A stretch of DNA of 64,000 bases from Gavia stellata (GCF_030936135.1 NC_082599.1:5566847-5630846); one strand, 5' to 3'; positions 14,401 through 26,683 are shown, numbered from the stretch's first letter. Notes: generated from the sequence alone by a model not told the origin. A program made the numbers and translations.

Positions 14401-17400
14401 CCGTTTGCTGCTTTATGTTCAATAACTTGTCCCTTTGCAAAACGCAAAAGCTGTGTACTTTGGAATGTATCGTCCGGACAGGCATCCCTGTTTGATCACG
14501 TATGTAGTTTGTAACTACTAAATCTCGATTTTAACTTTTTCAGTTCTCCAGAATATCTCTCTCAGGACTTCAATATTTGAGACTCTGTCAATTTTAAAAC
14601 ATTTTTAAAACAGGATCTAAGCATGGGTTTTCAAACATCGCTAGGCCCAGAAAAAACTACTTGAATACTGCATTTTTTATTCCCTCCACAGACAAACAGG
14701 ACATAAGTTGGCTTTAATGTCTGTTAGTAGTTCGTATGGATAAAGCTTTATAAAAGCATTAAGGAAGAACAGACCCTTCTTCAGTTTTTGTGGCAATCTA
14801 TGTTTAAGTTCTGTCCCCTTCTCTTCCTGTAAGTAATTTAAGTTCCTCTGATAGAACTTTTTATACACTTTAGCATTTTTAAAAGGTCGGACAAAATCAC
14901 AGGGAGACTAGTTTTTATTCCGTATTCTTTAAGAACTTCACTTAAGACTCTGCGAAATGGTTTTCAGTAAATGCAAAACACCCATAATTTGAAAATCAGT
15001 CCCCTTCATATATCTTAGCTTGGAGTCTTTAATCAGTAGTCATTTCTGAAAATGTTGAATGAAATAAATTACAGTGCCATAAATTTTCCTCTTCAGACAG
15101 ACATTAAAGTTATTGCTGGAGACGGGTTTTACTGGTTAATGTGAAGTTGAGCCTTTCTGATATATGAATCTTGCAATTTTTTGAAACATCCTCTATTGGT
15201 TGTTGTAGGTTAAAGATAATGCAGTTACTGAGTTGCAAATCTTCCCTGGATGTGAATCCACGGAGATTTTAAATACTTCAATTTTGAACTGTTGTCTTTT
15301 GTATGGATTATTTTAATATGTTCATATTTTGATCGTGGAACAATTGATAGATCATAAAGGTAGTTTATAGTTTTGTTTGATTTCCTGTCATGAAAACCAT
15401 CCATGTAATTGCCACTCTTCAAATAATTACTAAATACCTGTCAGTGGACTGAAACGTGTTTTAAAGTGATAGCAACTTGGACAGTTTTTACACTGTGCCT
15501 GTTTTATGTAGAAAAGTTCAATATCCAGGGTACTTAAACCTGTAATGTTTACCAGAGCTGAATGCTTAAAATACATTAAGTGATGTTTTGGGAGATTTAT
15601 ATTGTGATATTGTCTGTTCTTATTTGATGTGGGCTTTAATTGTGTTTGGTGCTGTAATGCAGACGTCTTCTCTCCTAAAACTTTCTAGAATGCTTTTGAA
15701 AGGGAATAAAATAGGTTGCCTAACAATTTTGAATGGCTTAGGATTGTGATCACTTAGCTTGTCAAGATTATATATATTTACATTTTGAAACAAAACCTAA
15801 TAAAATACTATCTGGGCTTTACAGTCAAGCACTTCAAAGGCCTGTTGCTTTTCCGTTCCCCAATGCAAACTTTCAGATTCTTCACCCAAAGTAATGCAGT
15901 TAGGCGCTCAAGATAAGTGCATATAGGAAAAAACCAAAAAACAACTGGTCAAAGGGAGTGAATTTGTGCATACCCTAAATGTGAACGGGAAGAAGGATGC
16001 TCTTGAGAGAGAAGGTCAGGTGAAGTTAGTCTCTGACTGTGCTTTGCTCGAGACTTCTTGCGCAATTTTCAAGGAAATTGCTTCATCTCTTTGTATTTCA
16101 AGTTCTTAATCTCAAAAATAGGTAAAAATCTCATTCGCATCAGGGTAGCAGGGGTTAATTGTAAGGAATTTGTGATCTTTGAAATAAAGGTGATGTATAC
16201 GGTATGCAGAATAGGCAAAGTCTTGGATTCCTGTGTTTGTAATCACCTCTGCAGGCAAAGTAACTTACTATCATCCAGCAATGATGGATGCAGGTTTTTT
16301 GTAACTGTGATAATCTAAACGGCGAAAGCTGACTTTCTGGCTTAGTCTGATGTGCATAAACACCGGTGATAGAGCTTTGACAACTGGTTCCCATTTCAAA
16401 CCTGTAATTTTTTATTCACTTAGAGCATAAACTGTACCGGTATCAACAGTTTTTGTTATCTGTCAGACTTTGTCATTTATATTGTGCATTTTCTTAAGCA
16501 GCTTATATACTCAAAGATTAATCCCTGGCAGTGGGAAATAATTCCACCTGTTTGAAATAACATAGGATGTGTGAAATGTTGTTGAACCATACTGTCCGTA
16601 GTGCATATCCCTACCTGCTGTACCGGTAAGCTTGGTATCTTACCGAGCAGAAGATTGAGAGTATTGTTGTACTTGAACTCTGCCTTAGATCAAACCCCAT
16701 GGAAAACAAATGGAGAACACCATTTCAGAAGTACCCATTCAGAAAGAAATTTGAGATTATACAAGATTCTTCAGATCTCTTATACCGAAAATAAAAGTTG
16801 TAGCAAGTTCAATTGCAGTAGGCTTGAAAGAGTTTTGAGGCTGACTTATCTAACAAGTTTTGTTCATGGTAAATATTGTAATTTTTTGTTGTGCAACAGA
16901 GGGATTCAAAAAAGGCTGGTTTTAGTTTGGGGAGTTTATTTTCCCTTATGTCCTTTATAATCCAAAGGTCAGAGAGACTCTTGTTCTTCTATAGGGAGGA
17001 CAATTCAAATCATCATCTTAAAGGGTGCTTGGGTAAACCTGCTTCCCTAAATTAAAAAACAGCTTTCCTGAACACTGCTTGTCCTTCTTCCATCTTTCTG
17101 TCTCTAGCTTAATTTACCTTGTCTTTAGAAAGGATTTGTCATTTTATTGTACAAGGAGATAACTCACGTGTGGAGGTACCTCTCTTTCCTTCTGTTATGG
17201 GTCTAGATGCCTGCAGAGACTGTGCCCTTCTACAGGGCAGCTAAAGTTGCAGGAGATGAATCCCATGCTTTGTGTTGGAAATGATGGCATAGATACAGAA
17301 GTACAGTTCTAACGCAAGCTGATGCTCTTCAGGCCAGTTCTCTCGTTTCTCTCTGGTTCTCTGAATAAAAGGAAATCAGAGCTGGTCCCCTGCTCTACCA

Positions 17401-20400
17401 AATTATAAGTGAGAAACTGTGGAAGTCCAGTGAAATGTGTTGCAAGTGAGGGCGCTCTTTAGAAATAGTTTATTGAGGATGAAAGTGGCGGCTGGAGAAA
17501 GATGTTCAACCTGTTTGGTACCTTTGACGTAACTTCTGCAAGAACACATCCTCTCTTTCGGAGCATGCTTCCCATTTCAGAAATGCAGAGCGATCACAAC
17601 CCCCAGATTAGGAACCGTGTATTAAATATAGCTTTTATCCCCAATGAGTAAAGGGTTTTAGGGTTCGACGGTCCTTTGTCTTCGATCCAAATTGACTTGC
17701 AATGCCTTTGTGCCTTGCTGTCGGTGTCAAAGAGTAAAGAGGGCAGCCAGGAAGAGTTTGATTTGGTGTTACTTGGAATTTCATTCTTCAATGTAATTTG
17801 TTTATTAAGTGAGTAAAACTAGTTGTTAAGTGTTTTTTATATTCAGTTAACAATTGCTTATTTTTAGTTGTTGAAAACTAAAGCAATGTTTGGCATGTAT
17901 ACTTTGAATGTAATGTGCAAAATGTTTTTTATTGGTGGGGGAAAACGCTGTCCAAATAATCAACTAACTTTCTATAAAGGACAAAATTCGTTAATTTTCT
18001 TACAGAAGGCTGTGGCCTGGTTCAAGTAATCCAGGATAGGCTGTATCCATTCTAGCTGGCCTATTCTTGGTTACTTGCACTGGGAGGCAACCACAACTCT
18101 GTGAACCAGAAAGACGAGGCTCAAGGATGCGTGTTATTTTCTGCTCGCTGTTAAGAAGATGCGCCCATCCCACGAAACAGGAGAATACGGAGCTTGAGTT
18201 GTCATGGGCAGATTTCTTTGTCATTACTTGAAGATTTCGTTGTTGTAAAGCTGGTTTTGAAAGGCAGTTCTTTGTGTCCTATTTAATTGATTAAAATTGA
18301 GCTGGCTTTCTCTTTTGATTTACAAATACTGAGTCTTTCTAGGTTAAAACTGCTTTGAGGTATAGAAAATGTATGTGGAAATACCAAATGCTTGAAAACA
18401 ATTAAAGATAATTACTTGCATTCTGCCATTAGCAGCTCTAAGTACGGAATCCTGTGAAAACATGCCTAGTGCCTGATTTGTGCCTTAAAATGTTAAGAGT
18501 AAGGTTCATTTCAAATAAAAAAAAAAAAAAGATGGTATTCCTCTAAATTCTTACTGTGATAAAGAAGACATTAGTGAGCATACAACACAGAAAAACTGCA
18601 GGGTGGGTTGGTTTTTTTTCCTATGCCCTGAAGACAGTATATAAATCTCAGAAAAATGCCAGGAGCCAGTTAGTCTAGAGACTTAAACTGAAGACATCAG
18701 GCAACGGAGGAAAAAGCCAAGCCACAAATAACCATGCGGCATTGAGATGCAAGTCCAGCCGCTAACAAAGTAAAGGGGAAAAAATTCCAAATCGGGAGGA
18801 AGAGGAGAAAAGAGCTGCACTGTCAGCTGAAGAAAGCTTTTTATGTGAAGTAAACCAAAGAGATTTTGTAGCCCAGGATACCAGGACACTTTCAGTTGCT
18901 TCCAGGATCTAAGTAGGACTTCTCAAAAAAACTTCAAGGGGAATAACTATCCAGAGTATTAATATATGTTCTGCAAAATACCCAGTTTTGTTAATTAAAA
19001 AAAAAAAAAAAAAAGAAAAAGGGGTGAAGGAGTTGGGGCTTTTTAGAGAGGGGAGAGAATTAAGGGAAAAATTGGGTGAAACCTCATCCTAAGAGATCAC
19101 ATTTATTACTAAGGCGGCATTTAAAATGGGGAGTGAATCTGTTGGCCAGAGCCCAATAGGTAAGATTTAAGGCAGAACAGCAAGAAAAACTCAAGTAGAG
19201 GAGGTTGGGGGTGCTCTGTGGTGGATCAGGAGATCTAAACTGCAGGATGGAGACAACACGACTTAAAAACGCTGTGTACTCAGAGCTAATACTGACTAGC
19301 TGCAGTATGAGGAGACCTACAGATTGCCAAAAGAGCGCATGTTGCAAATGCTTGCTTTTATAAGCCCACTCCTGTCCGCAAGCCTGCGGTTAAGGAGCTC
19401 TCGGTCTGTAGCTCCTGGGTTGATTTACTGTATGCTCTCCTTATGGAGGAGGTGGGTTATGTTGCAAGCAGCAAAGTTCGTACGCTTGGCTTGGAGTTTG
19501 TAATTACATTCCAAGTGGAAATACTTCACCAAGACAGGCATAGATAGGGATGGAGAGCAAAGAGGAGTCGTCTTTTGCTGTGGCTGAAAACACTAGGTTT
19601 TAAGAGGGAAACTAATACTAATTCCAGCACTAATTATCCAAGAATGACTTTAAGACTTTGGGGTGTCCCTTTTGTGCCCTCAAAAATAAGTGTAGGAATA
19701 TAACTTAAGGCTAAAGAATTAAGAAGTTCTTATGAACTCTAGAGTTAAGGAGTAACTTGCATCCTGCTGCCTTCCCTCTTTTAAGCGGCAAGCTGGATAG
19801 TCTCTTTCTGGGCACCCAAATGCAGAGGTCTTTCTACCTGTGTCTTTAAAAATTGGAAGCTATAATTTGGAAAGGAAATACTACAGAACAACTTTGTGTA
19901 GTAAAATTTAAGTGAAAAATGAATTGCATTGTTGTGGGAGAGGAAATTACTTGGTTTATGCCTAATGAAATACAGGAAACTTTGCTGTAATTATCTGGAA
20001 AGAGAGCGGTGTTGAAGTACGTCTGTTAACTCTTTAATTCATAAAATGTCACATTTATTTGATTGGTTAGGTGCTGCTGTGGTTGTTCAAAAAAACCATA
20101 AATCTGGGTTATAAATTGTTATCTGTATCAAAGTTTTAATCTATTGTTTGAATTTGAGGGGCCAGAAATAGTTTCGTTAACCTTAATAGAAATAACTTAA
20201 AGCAGATCAAGTTTTCATGCTATGAGGTAGATGCTACATAAAGTGGAAAAGTAATTAACATTTCTGCTTTAGTCATTAAGGTACAGCTCCTTCATATATG
20301 TTTTTAATAAAACTTTGCTTTCTGATTTAGGTTTTCAATTTCAAGTCCCTATTACGCTAATTTTTTTCGTCTTTTGCTAAAGGCTTTAATTGTTACACTT

Positions 20401-23400
20401 CAGTTGAAGCTGGCATTTCCATATTTTTCTCCTTCAGGCTTTTTCGCTGGGTGTCTTGTTTTTTACCTCTTTATTAATATGAATCTAGTAAAATACATAC
20501 AATTAATCTAGTTCTACATACCAAAGAAAGAAGTGCCTGAAATTGCATCAGTCTTGCAATTCGTCCTGAATTCAGCTGTATGCCAGACTTCTCCACTTGA
20601 AATTTCCAGTATTAAGGATTATTTGCCAAACGAAGAAGATAAAATGCTGCCAGTGTTTTCTCTCAAACTTTTAATCTAAGTGCAAACAAGATAAATCCTT
20701 TTCAAGCAGAGTCTTCTCTTCAGCTTCCCAGTATGTTGTGAACTACTTGTAAGCTCTCTGAGCAGCAGTTATCTTATCTTGGTCTTTTCTGTGAATGCAA
20801 ATCATCTTCCTTGCTCTGAAAAGAGAGGCAAGGAGGATCTAATATATATTAATCAGGTTGTTGACAGTAGGCAGCCAAGCTTGCCTGTACGGTTGTCAGT
20901 GCAAAAAGGCAATAGAGCGTTGCTGAAACCAAGCTGCTCAAGAGGAAAGAGATCCTGAGCATTTACCATCTTTATGGCAAGGTCACAGTAGAAGATGCTG
21001 TAGACTTTGCCACCGAATTTTGAAAGCAGCATTTGCTAGACATTCTGCATGGTGCTGTGAACATTTTTGGTGAAAGCTCTCTGCAGAGCCGGATGACTGA
21101 TAACTATCCATAGTGAGATACGGTACTTAGTGCCTGGAATTTAAAAAATGAAAGAATTAGCCACAGGAAGAAAACAGGTCCCTATTGTGCAATTGCTGTC
21201 GTCACAGAGGTTTCATCAGATTGATTCCTTCTGTAAAGCTCTTCAGGACTGAAGATACCGGCACCAAAATTGGCTCGGTTGAGAGATCTGAATCCTCGCT
21301 TCTTGAGAGGCCCTACTGTCTCTGTTTGCCTTTAATGAGATATTTCCAAGCAGCATCGCTCCAGATGATGCACGGTATTTGCAATTGCATAATCCGTATG
21401 GGTCTTGGCAGCCCATGCATTCAAATTTCTCATTATTGGATGCCTACTTTTATCTTGTATACTTATTTTTTTTTCTTTCAGCATTTCATTTGAACTGCTT
21501 CCATGCTAACTTTTGTTTCTTCAAGTGTTAGGATTACAGGAGTGTTTTGGGGGTTTTTTTTGTTTTTTTTTCCCCTTAAACACCATTTGACATAAAAGTC
21601 ATTGTCATTCCAGGTTTATGTATTGAAACGACCACATGTGGATGAGTTTCTTCAGAGGATGGGAGAGCTCTTTGAATGTGTACTCTTCACAGCCAGTCTA
21701 GCCAAGGTTTGTTCTTCTCTTCATCTCATTAGCCTTTACGGTGCTGGTCAGTGGATTTTTGGTTGGGTTTTCTATGGATAATTATTTCCACAGTTGGTAC
21801 TATCTTAATTTTTCCCCTTCTTTTCTGCTTCTTTGTCTGACAGTGTGTACTTTGTCTGCTAGTGTGTGGGTAAGTGTTTCCATGGTAACACCATCACATA
21901 TGGGCTTGTCTCATAATGTAGCCTCCATGCATTGCTCATAATGCCAAGATGAAAGGCTTACAAGTTACCATGGTTATAGTGAGAAATTAGAACAAATAGT
22001 GTGCGAGTAAAGCAGTATATTAAAGCTGGGCATGAAATAAAATACACCGTATTTAACGCTATCTACATGATCAACCCAGTGATTCAGAAATTCACTGAAA
22101 ATTGGGAACGCGTTTTTGTTCTGTCGAGGTGCAATTGCAATCTGGAGTTAGAAAATTAGACATTTTGTAAAGCTTGAAACATCAACAGGAATATTTTGTG
22201 CCCTCTGCTCTCCAGTAGCAGTAGTACTTTGTAGGTAGTTCTGTGGTAGACATTGCAGTAGTAGACATCTTAAATTCTTCACTTCTTTCAATGTATTGTG
22301 TTTGTGGTGTCTTGTTTGTAAAATTGCATTGATTATTTCTAAATAGTACTCTAGCATAGTGAGCTTTTACTCCAGCCTAGTGTAGAGATGGTGGAAGGGG
22401 ACAGGACCCTGTCTTCTTATTCAGAGGATTCTTCCCTGCACTCTGTTTGCCATGTTCTGTTCAGTCACAGTGAAAATCCTAAATAATGGAACAACTTTAT
22501 ACTGCTGTTAGATGTCTAGCAGTTTTCATAGTCAAAAGATGATTGATTTCAACATCAATTTTGTTTCTCAGTTCAAAATACAGGAAAATGGTAACTCCTG
22601 TCCTGCAAAAATAAGTTATAACTACCATTTTCAAGTACATGGTTATTTCATGTTCTGATTTATTTGGATACTTTTCCTTGGACAGTGTATATCAATTGTT
22701 GGATTCTAAGCTGTGCCTCACTTCAAGTATCATCTTAGATATAAAATGAGAATTTCCCAGTATTATACCTGGGTATTTTTCCTAGTAACATCTTTGTCTG
22801 ATCTTTGGTGGCCCAATTATGCAATTTGGTAATCTTGAGATTCTTACAGACCCAGTGGCTCCATGGGCACCGTTTGAAAAAGCTACATGGAGCTCAGATG
22901 CCATCATTGCCGTTTATCTTCAGAGACACATGGAAGTGAATCAGCTGTGGAAATGGCTTCATATAGATTTTCTGATAGCGCTGTTTGGTTTTATGGTAGT
23001 CTTAGGTGAGATCTCTGGATCCATCAAGTTCTAGGTAACTTGGAGGGTAACTATAAGTTGGCCCTAGAAATAAAACCTAATCGATAAATCACACAAAACA
23101 TTAGAGTGCAAGTTAGCCTTCCATAGAAAGAGAACCATCCTACTTTTGCATTAACTCTATTCATTACTTCAGGTTTTCAGGCTTGTAAGTTAATTAACAA
23201 GGAGCAGGGAAGAAAATGAAGAAAGGGCATTTTATCTGAAATTATTTTGTGTCCCTTCTTTGTATAGTTCTGTAAATTAGCCTTATCTGCGCATTGCTAA
23301 CGTTGTGTTTCTGACTTCTGTTTTTAAGTATGCAGACCCAGTAGCTGACTTACTGGATCGCTGGGGTGTGTTCAGGGCAAGGCTCTTTAGAGAATCCTGT

Positions 23401-25560
23401 GTTTTCCACCGAGGAAATTACGTGAAGGATCTGAGTCGACTGGGACGTGAGCTGAGTAAAGTTATTATAGTAGATAATTCTCCTGCATCTTACATCTTCC
23501 ATCCTGAAAATGCAGTAAGTATTCTTAGTACTCAAGTGTAACTTTATCTTTCTGGTCCTTGCCCAGACTGTGATTCATAAAATAGCCTTTCAGAACGCTA
23601 ACTGTATTAGGTTCTGTATTTTCTTAGACTGCAGGTAGGTTCTAGCATTCACTGCCAAATGGTGCCTTCAACTAGAGCAAAGTGACCTTGACAGTGTGTC
23701 ATAGTCATGACTGTTCATCTGCTTTCAGTTTTAGCTTTGGCATGAAGTCCATCAGTTTTGAGAAATACCGAGTGGTGTAGAACCTGAATAACTAACCTAG
23801 CTCTAAAAAGCGAAGCTGCCCTCCAGCATAGTTTTTGTTCTTTGGCGAGGTGATTACAGAAAGGGTGGTTTACTTGAACTGCTTTTGGTATTCCATCTTT
23901 TTTCATTGTGTGAATGAAAATACTTTATTAGACAAGATAATTAATGCTTTACGGGTTACTATCTGAGTTCTGTATTCGTGGCTAAGGGGAAGAAATCAAG
24001 ATCCTGTTGGGTTGTTATGCTTGTCCTTTCAAGTATTTTTGTGATAACTCTCTTCATAATTAGAAATGTTAGTCAACAAGTTCATCAAGTTTTAGGAATA
24101 AGGATAAAAGGCAGACAACAGTACTACAAGGGAGAATAATAAGGAGCAATGCGCATTTTCACTGTGTGTTTCGTATCAGCTCCAGAAACTATGATGGAAT
24201 GGTCTGGCACTTGCTCCCTCCATTGCTGCAATCAGTACGGATGCTCACATCTGTTTTGTAGCTCCCCAGGACAGCAAGCTGGAACTCGCCTTAGATCTAC
24301 TGACTTTTAAACAACCAGGCTGTGCAATGTTTTCTTTGATGTTTTTAGGCTGCCTTTTTTGTGAACTGTTAAAATTAACATAGGAAATTTTTATCAGGAA
24401 CACTGTTTTCGCATGGTCCTGCCTCTCCGGAGTAGCCTTTTTTTTTTTTTTTAATGTGAGCTATTTATCCTGCAGCAATCAGCTTTTAAATTCAGATCCT
24501 AATACTGTGATGCCCTAAATAATTGGGTGAAAACATTTTTCTGGTTGGTGCCACACATGGTTTAAAGTTGCTATTTATAATAACCAGGAGCTGTAGCTCT
24601 AATTTATGTTCATGGTTAAAATTAAAAACCTAATCCAGATCGTCATTTGGTATCTCGGAATTCAGTGCCAAGAAAATAATGAGCTGTAGCAATTTGGGAG
24701 ATGAAATTAAGGGCCTTGTCAGAGTGGTTTAATCATGTATAGAAAAGTGCTGTTAGCTAACTGCAGAAACCAGAGATTGTCATGAGATCCAAGATAGTCT
24801 TTAGAAGACCTCAGTATACTTCTGTAGTGAAGATACGCAGAACTCCTTCCCCAAACCCAGCCCACATATTTAAGAAGTGTTATTACATGCGTTATTTTCT
24901 GAACCCATCTCAAGGTCTTATATTTAAATCGCAGAACTGTTGTGTACTCACTGTTTAAATATTTACTCCGCAACCTCATGCCAGAAGGGGTTGTTGCTGC
25001 ATGCCTATGTTTAGTGACTCACACTGGTAATACTTAGAGGGGAAAAAAAAGACTTGCCCATAAATAAAGTGTCGGTACAGCTTGGTAACCTGTATCTTCC
25101 TTCCAGTCTATTCTGAGTATTAAGGAGGCAGAGCAAATTGAGCTGTCCAGTGTTGGGTCATGTAGGTTACCTGGGCATGTAGGAGAAGGTCAGCTGCATG
25201 TCAGCTTGTTTTACAGTTGGATTTGGAAGGTCAGCTGTTTTACAGTTGGATGTGGGGTTGATGTCGCATACTAGAAAATGTGGACTTGAATCTGGTACTC
25301 CACTTGAATGCTAATGACTAGCAATTTGCCTTACTGTGATGGCAGTGAGTATTAGAGGGCATCTACGTAGGCAAAACTCATGTGTTCTTCACATCATAAA
25401 GTCATCTTAATATTTATTGGTTGCTTTGTTTCAGGTGCCTGTGCAGTCCTGGTTTGATGACATGACAGACACAGAGCTGCTAGATCTTATTCCTTTCTTT
25501 GAAGGACTAAGCAAAGAGGAAGAAGTTTACAGTATGCTTCATAAACTCTGCAACAGGTAG
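2398..25560 (+). CDS. CTDSPL: CTDSPL, small CTD phosphatase 3 (SCP3/RBSP3), C-terminal 198 codons in six exons
   Basis: Coding segments are join(2398-2430, 9165-9266, 14271-14327, 21614-21706, 23329-23514, 25435-25560): 597 nt, 198 residues plus TAG. Every intron is GT-AG and phase 0. The translation matches vertebrate CTDSPL nearly residue for residue over human residues 79-276. The N-terminal exons (start codon, basic and Cys-rich membrane-association segment) lie before the window. The family is nuclear, Mg-dependent HAD/FCP1 phosphatases. They dephosphorylate Ser5 of the RNA polymerase II CTD heptad, act with REST to silence neuronal genes, and dephosphorylate RB1. Visible catalytic motifs are DLDET (nucleophile Asp at 9231-9233, second Asp at 9237-9239), LFTAS (motif II), the Lys in NYVKD (motif III) and VDNSP (motif IV). 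Paralogues CTDSP1 and CTDSP2 are less likely, because the [24 protein letters not shown] and LCNR-end signatures are CTDSPL-specific. The gene also hosts mir-26a. Confidence 0.97.
3472..3525. repeat. Alternating purine-pyrimidine TATG/TACA simple repeat
   Basis: Imperfect GTATGTATGTATACACACACA sequence with flanking TGCATATG and ACATGCAT steps. It is a short simple repeat in the CTDSPL intron with no assigned function. Confidence 0.6.
8907..8971. repeat. A-rich simple tract
   Basis: About 65 bases of nearly pure A with scattered C, including a run of 15 or more A. It could be the decayed tail of a retroposed element, but nothing recognisable precedes it. Confidence 0.6.
9165..9266 (+). CDS. 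CTDSPL: CTDSPL exon with the DLDET nucleophile motif
   Basis: The exon encodes 34 residues from [10 protein letters not shown] to LVHSSFK, bounded by TTTTTAG and GTAAGT. It opens the FCP1 homology domain. DLDET holds the phosphorylated nucleophile Asp (codon 9231-9233) and the general acid/base Asp (codon 9237-9239). The linker reads [10 protein letters not shown] where human has LPEVTVLDYG. The substitutions fall before the core strand and leave the catalytic residues untouched. Confidence 0.97.
9267..14270 (+). other. CTDSPL: CTDSPL intron, 5.0 kb
   Basis: The intron runs from donor GTAAGT to an acceptor ending TTTCTAG. It is mostly AT-rich, with a somewhat more GC-rich part at about 11.9-13.3 kb. 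No repeat family or RNA gene could be assigned there. The short open frames on both strands overlap one another and look random. Confidence 0.85.
14271..14327 (+). CDS. CTDSPL: CTDSPL exon [19 protein letters not shown]
   Basis: This 57-nt exon encodes 19 residues identical to human CTDSPL as I know it. It lies between TTCTTTCTAG and GTAAGT. It contributes the beta-hairpin insertion of the SCP fold, which helps form the substrate-side pocket. The [14 protein letters not shown] sequence separates it from CTDSP1, which has FIIPVEIDGVVHQ. Confidence 0.97.
18012..18088 (+). ncRNA. MIR26A1: mir-26a precursor hairpin (intronic microRNA)
   Basis: The 5p mature arm is at 18021-18042, beginning TTCAAGTAATCC and ending TAGGCT. 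The 3p arm is at 18060-18081, CCTATTCTTGG then TTACTTGCAC. The arms pair into a classic stem with flanking GTGGCCTGG against CTGGGAGGC. The loop (GTATCCATTCTAGCTGG) differs from the human one, whereas both arms are essentially identical to human, as expected for a processed miRNA. It is on the same strand as CTDSPL and in the same host gene as mammalian mir-26a-1, so it is probably co-transcribed and cut from the intron. miR-26a restrains proliferation and targets include EZH2 and cell-cycle genes, from literature knowledge. Confidence 0.97.
18997..19033. repeat. Poly-A tract with purine-rich follow-on
   Basis: Eighteen A, then GAAAAAGGGGTGAAGGAG. This is simple sequence in the CTDSPL intron and no retroelement body was recognised beside it. 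Confidence 0.6.
21614..21706 (+). CDS. CTDSPL: CTDSPL exon with the LFTAS motif
   Basis: The exon encodes 31 residues from VYVLKRPHV to FTASLAK. The FTAS Ser/Thr motif is HAD motif II, which contacts the phosphate. The human protein has MGQ where this exon has MGE, as CTDSP1 does. The acceptor is CATTCCAG. The donor is GTTTGT, weaker than the GTAAGT of the neighbouring exons, although the exon end (AAG) is normal. Confidence 0.97.
21707..23328 (+). other. CTDSPL: CTDSPL intron, 1.6 kb
   Basis: AT-rich intron with the non-consensus donor GTTTGT and acceptor TTTTTAAG. No repeat or RNA element was recognised. Confidence 0.88.
23329..23514 (+). CDS. CTDSPL: CTDSPL exon with NYVKD and VDNSP motifs
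   Basis: The largest coding exon here, 186 nt, encodes 62 residues from YADPVADLL to FHPENA. It contains the Lys of GNYVKDLS (motif III) and the Asp-Asn of IIVDNSPAS (motif IV), which binds the Mg ion. [10 protein letters not shown] is the CTDSPL form, whereas CTDSP1 has GRDLRRVLIL. Splice sites are TTTTTAAG and GTAAGT. The reading frame runs on into the intron for a few codons before a stop. Confidence 0.97.
23515..25434 (+). other. CTDSPL: CTDSPL intron, 1.9 kb
   Basis: The intron runs from donor GTAAGT to acceptor TGTTTCAG. It contains a poly-T tract at 24438-24452 and an imperfect 30-bp tandem duplication at 25201-25258. Nothing else was recognised. Confidence 0.88.
25201..25258. repeat. 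Imperfect tandem duplication, about 30 bp unit
   Basis: Two adjacent copies of a unit beginning TCAGCT(TG)TTTTACAGTTGG are separated by AAGG. They differ by a small indel and a few substitutions. Confidence 0.65.
25435..25560 (+). CDS. CTDSPL: CTDSPL last coding exon and stop
   Basis: The exon encodes 41 residues from [10 protein letters not shown] to the C-terminal HKLCNR, then TAG at 25558-25560. The end of the protein aligns with the human end without extension. Human GLSREDDVYSMLHRL is [15 protein letters not shown] here, all conservative charge-preserving changes in the terminal helix. Confidence 0.97.
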
Positions 25561-26673
25561 CCCTTAACTTTGACTGACTTCTGCTACTAGATTGCAGTTG
25601 CTAGAGGCTGTCTCCATCTTTTTCAGTTCTTTCAAATGTAAGCTTTGGGGAGGTCACCCCTGTCAGAAGTGCTACTCTTGATCTTCCTGTTACGTTGGAC
25701 ACGAAGGACAATCATGAGTGATGCTATTAAGCCTTCAGAAGCCTGACTCCTAAGGTCATGTGTTCAGACTACTTTTTTAAAGGAAAAAAAAAAAAGAAGC
25801 TATTTTAAATGGGACTCTTTTAATGAATTTCATAAATGGACATCTTTTACTGGATCAGCTTTTCTTAAAACATGCCAAAAAAGAAGCTTGTATTTCAGCA
25901 GTTGAATTTCTCTCCCTTTCTTCCCCTCCCACTATGCAGACGATTTTACCCCCCTGCTTAGAGCAGTTGACCTGACTCTGAATTTTTTCTTACAGAATGA
26001 AGTGCCTTTTGAATGTTATTTTAAGATAAAAATTCATTTTTGTATAAGACGTATTTCCAGACATCTTTTAGTCTTGTATTGTCTAAATGCTTTAAAAGGA
26101 AAAAGGAAAAATTTTATAGAGCACTGTAATATATAACAAAGGAAAAAGTTGAAACAAAGATGCTGGGTTCCTGTCTCCACAATGACATTAAGTTGTATTA
26201 CATTTTGTCATGCTCAGAAGGTTTAAGCATTTGTGGGAGGGGTGATTTGGGTTAATTACATGGTTGTTTCACTGATGCGATTTTGGGCACAGTTTTGAAC
26301 ATATCTGCAGTTGTTCGAGTATTAGGGAATGATGGAATTGAGAAAATAAGGTGGCTAATAGATCTAAAGCACCTTTTCTTCAAGACAGATGAAGTTCTAT
26401 TGTCTCTGCTTACGCACAACTGCCATGCCTCTCGTTTTTTGGAAAACCATTATCTTGGGAGAATGGGGAGGAGGTCTATTTATTAGTTTAAGATTCTTTT
26501 CTTTAAAAAACCCATCTGGGTAAGCTGGATCTGTATTGAGCTGTTTGGAGTACTTTTTTCTTTTAATTGCTGCTACTGTATACTCACCAAATGGAGTTGA
26601 CCATCGGCTGTTATACTGTTTTTGCCACTGTGCCTGTGCTATGAAACATTTTCTGTAAGCTGCAAACTTGGGC

Positions 26674-26683
26674 AATAAATAAA
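26674..26683 (+). promoter_or_regulatory. CTDSPL: Overlapping double poly(A) signal AATAAATAAA
   Basis: Two overlapping AATAAA hexamers lie 1.1 kb into the UTR. They could produce a short 3' UTR isoform that lacks the downstream miR-26 sites. The region beyond is only weakly GT-rich. Confidence 0.4.

Larger units (their letters stand above)
14328..21613 (+). other. CTDSPL: CTDSPL intron, 7.3 kb, host of mir-26a
   Basis: The intron is AT-rich and runs from donor GTAAGT to acceptor CATTCCAG, with a strong T tract about 50 nt upstream of the acceptor. Its one identified functional element is the mir-26a hairpin at 18012-18088. Poly-A tracts occur at 18517-18530 and 18997-19014. Nothing else recognisable was seen. 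Confidence 0.88.

Noticed and set aside
18000..18224. 74-codon minus-strand open frame across the mir-26a hairpin
   Set aside because: The conservation here is explained by the miRNA stem on the plus strand.
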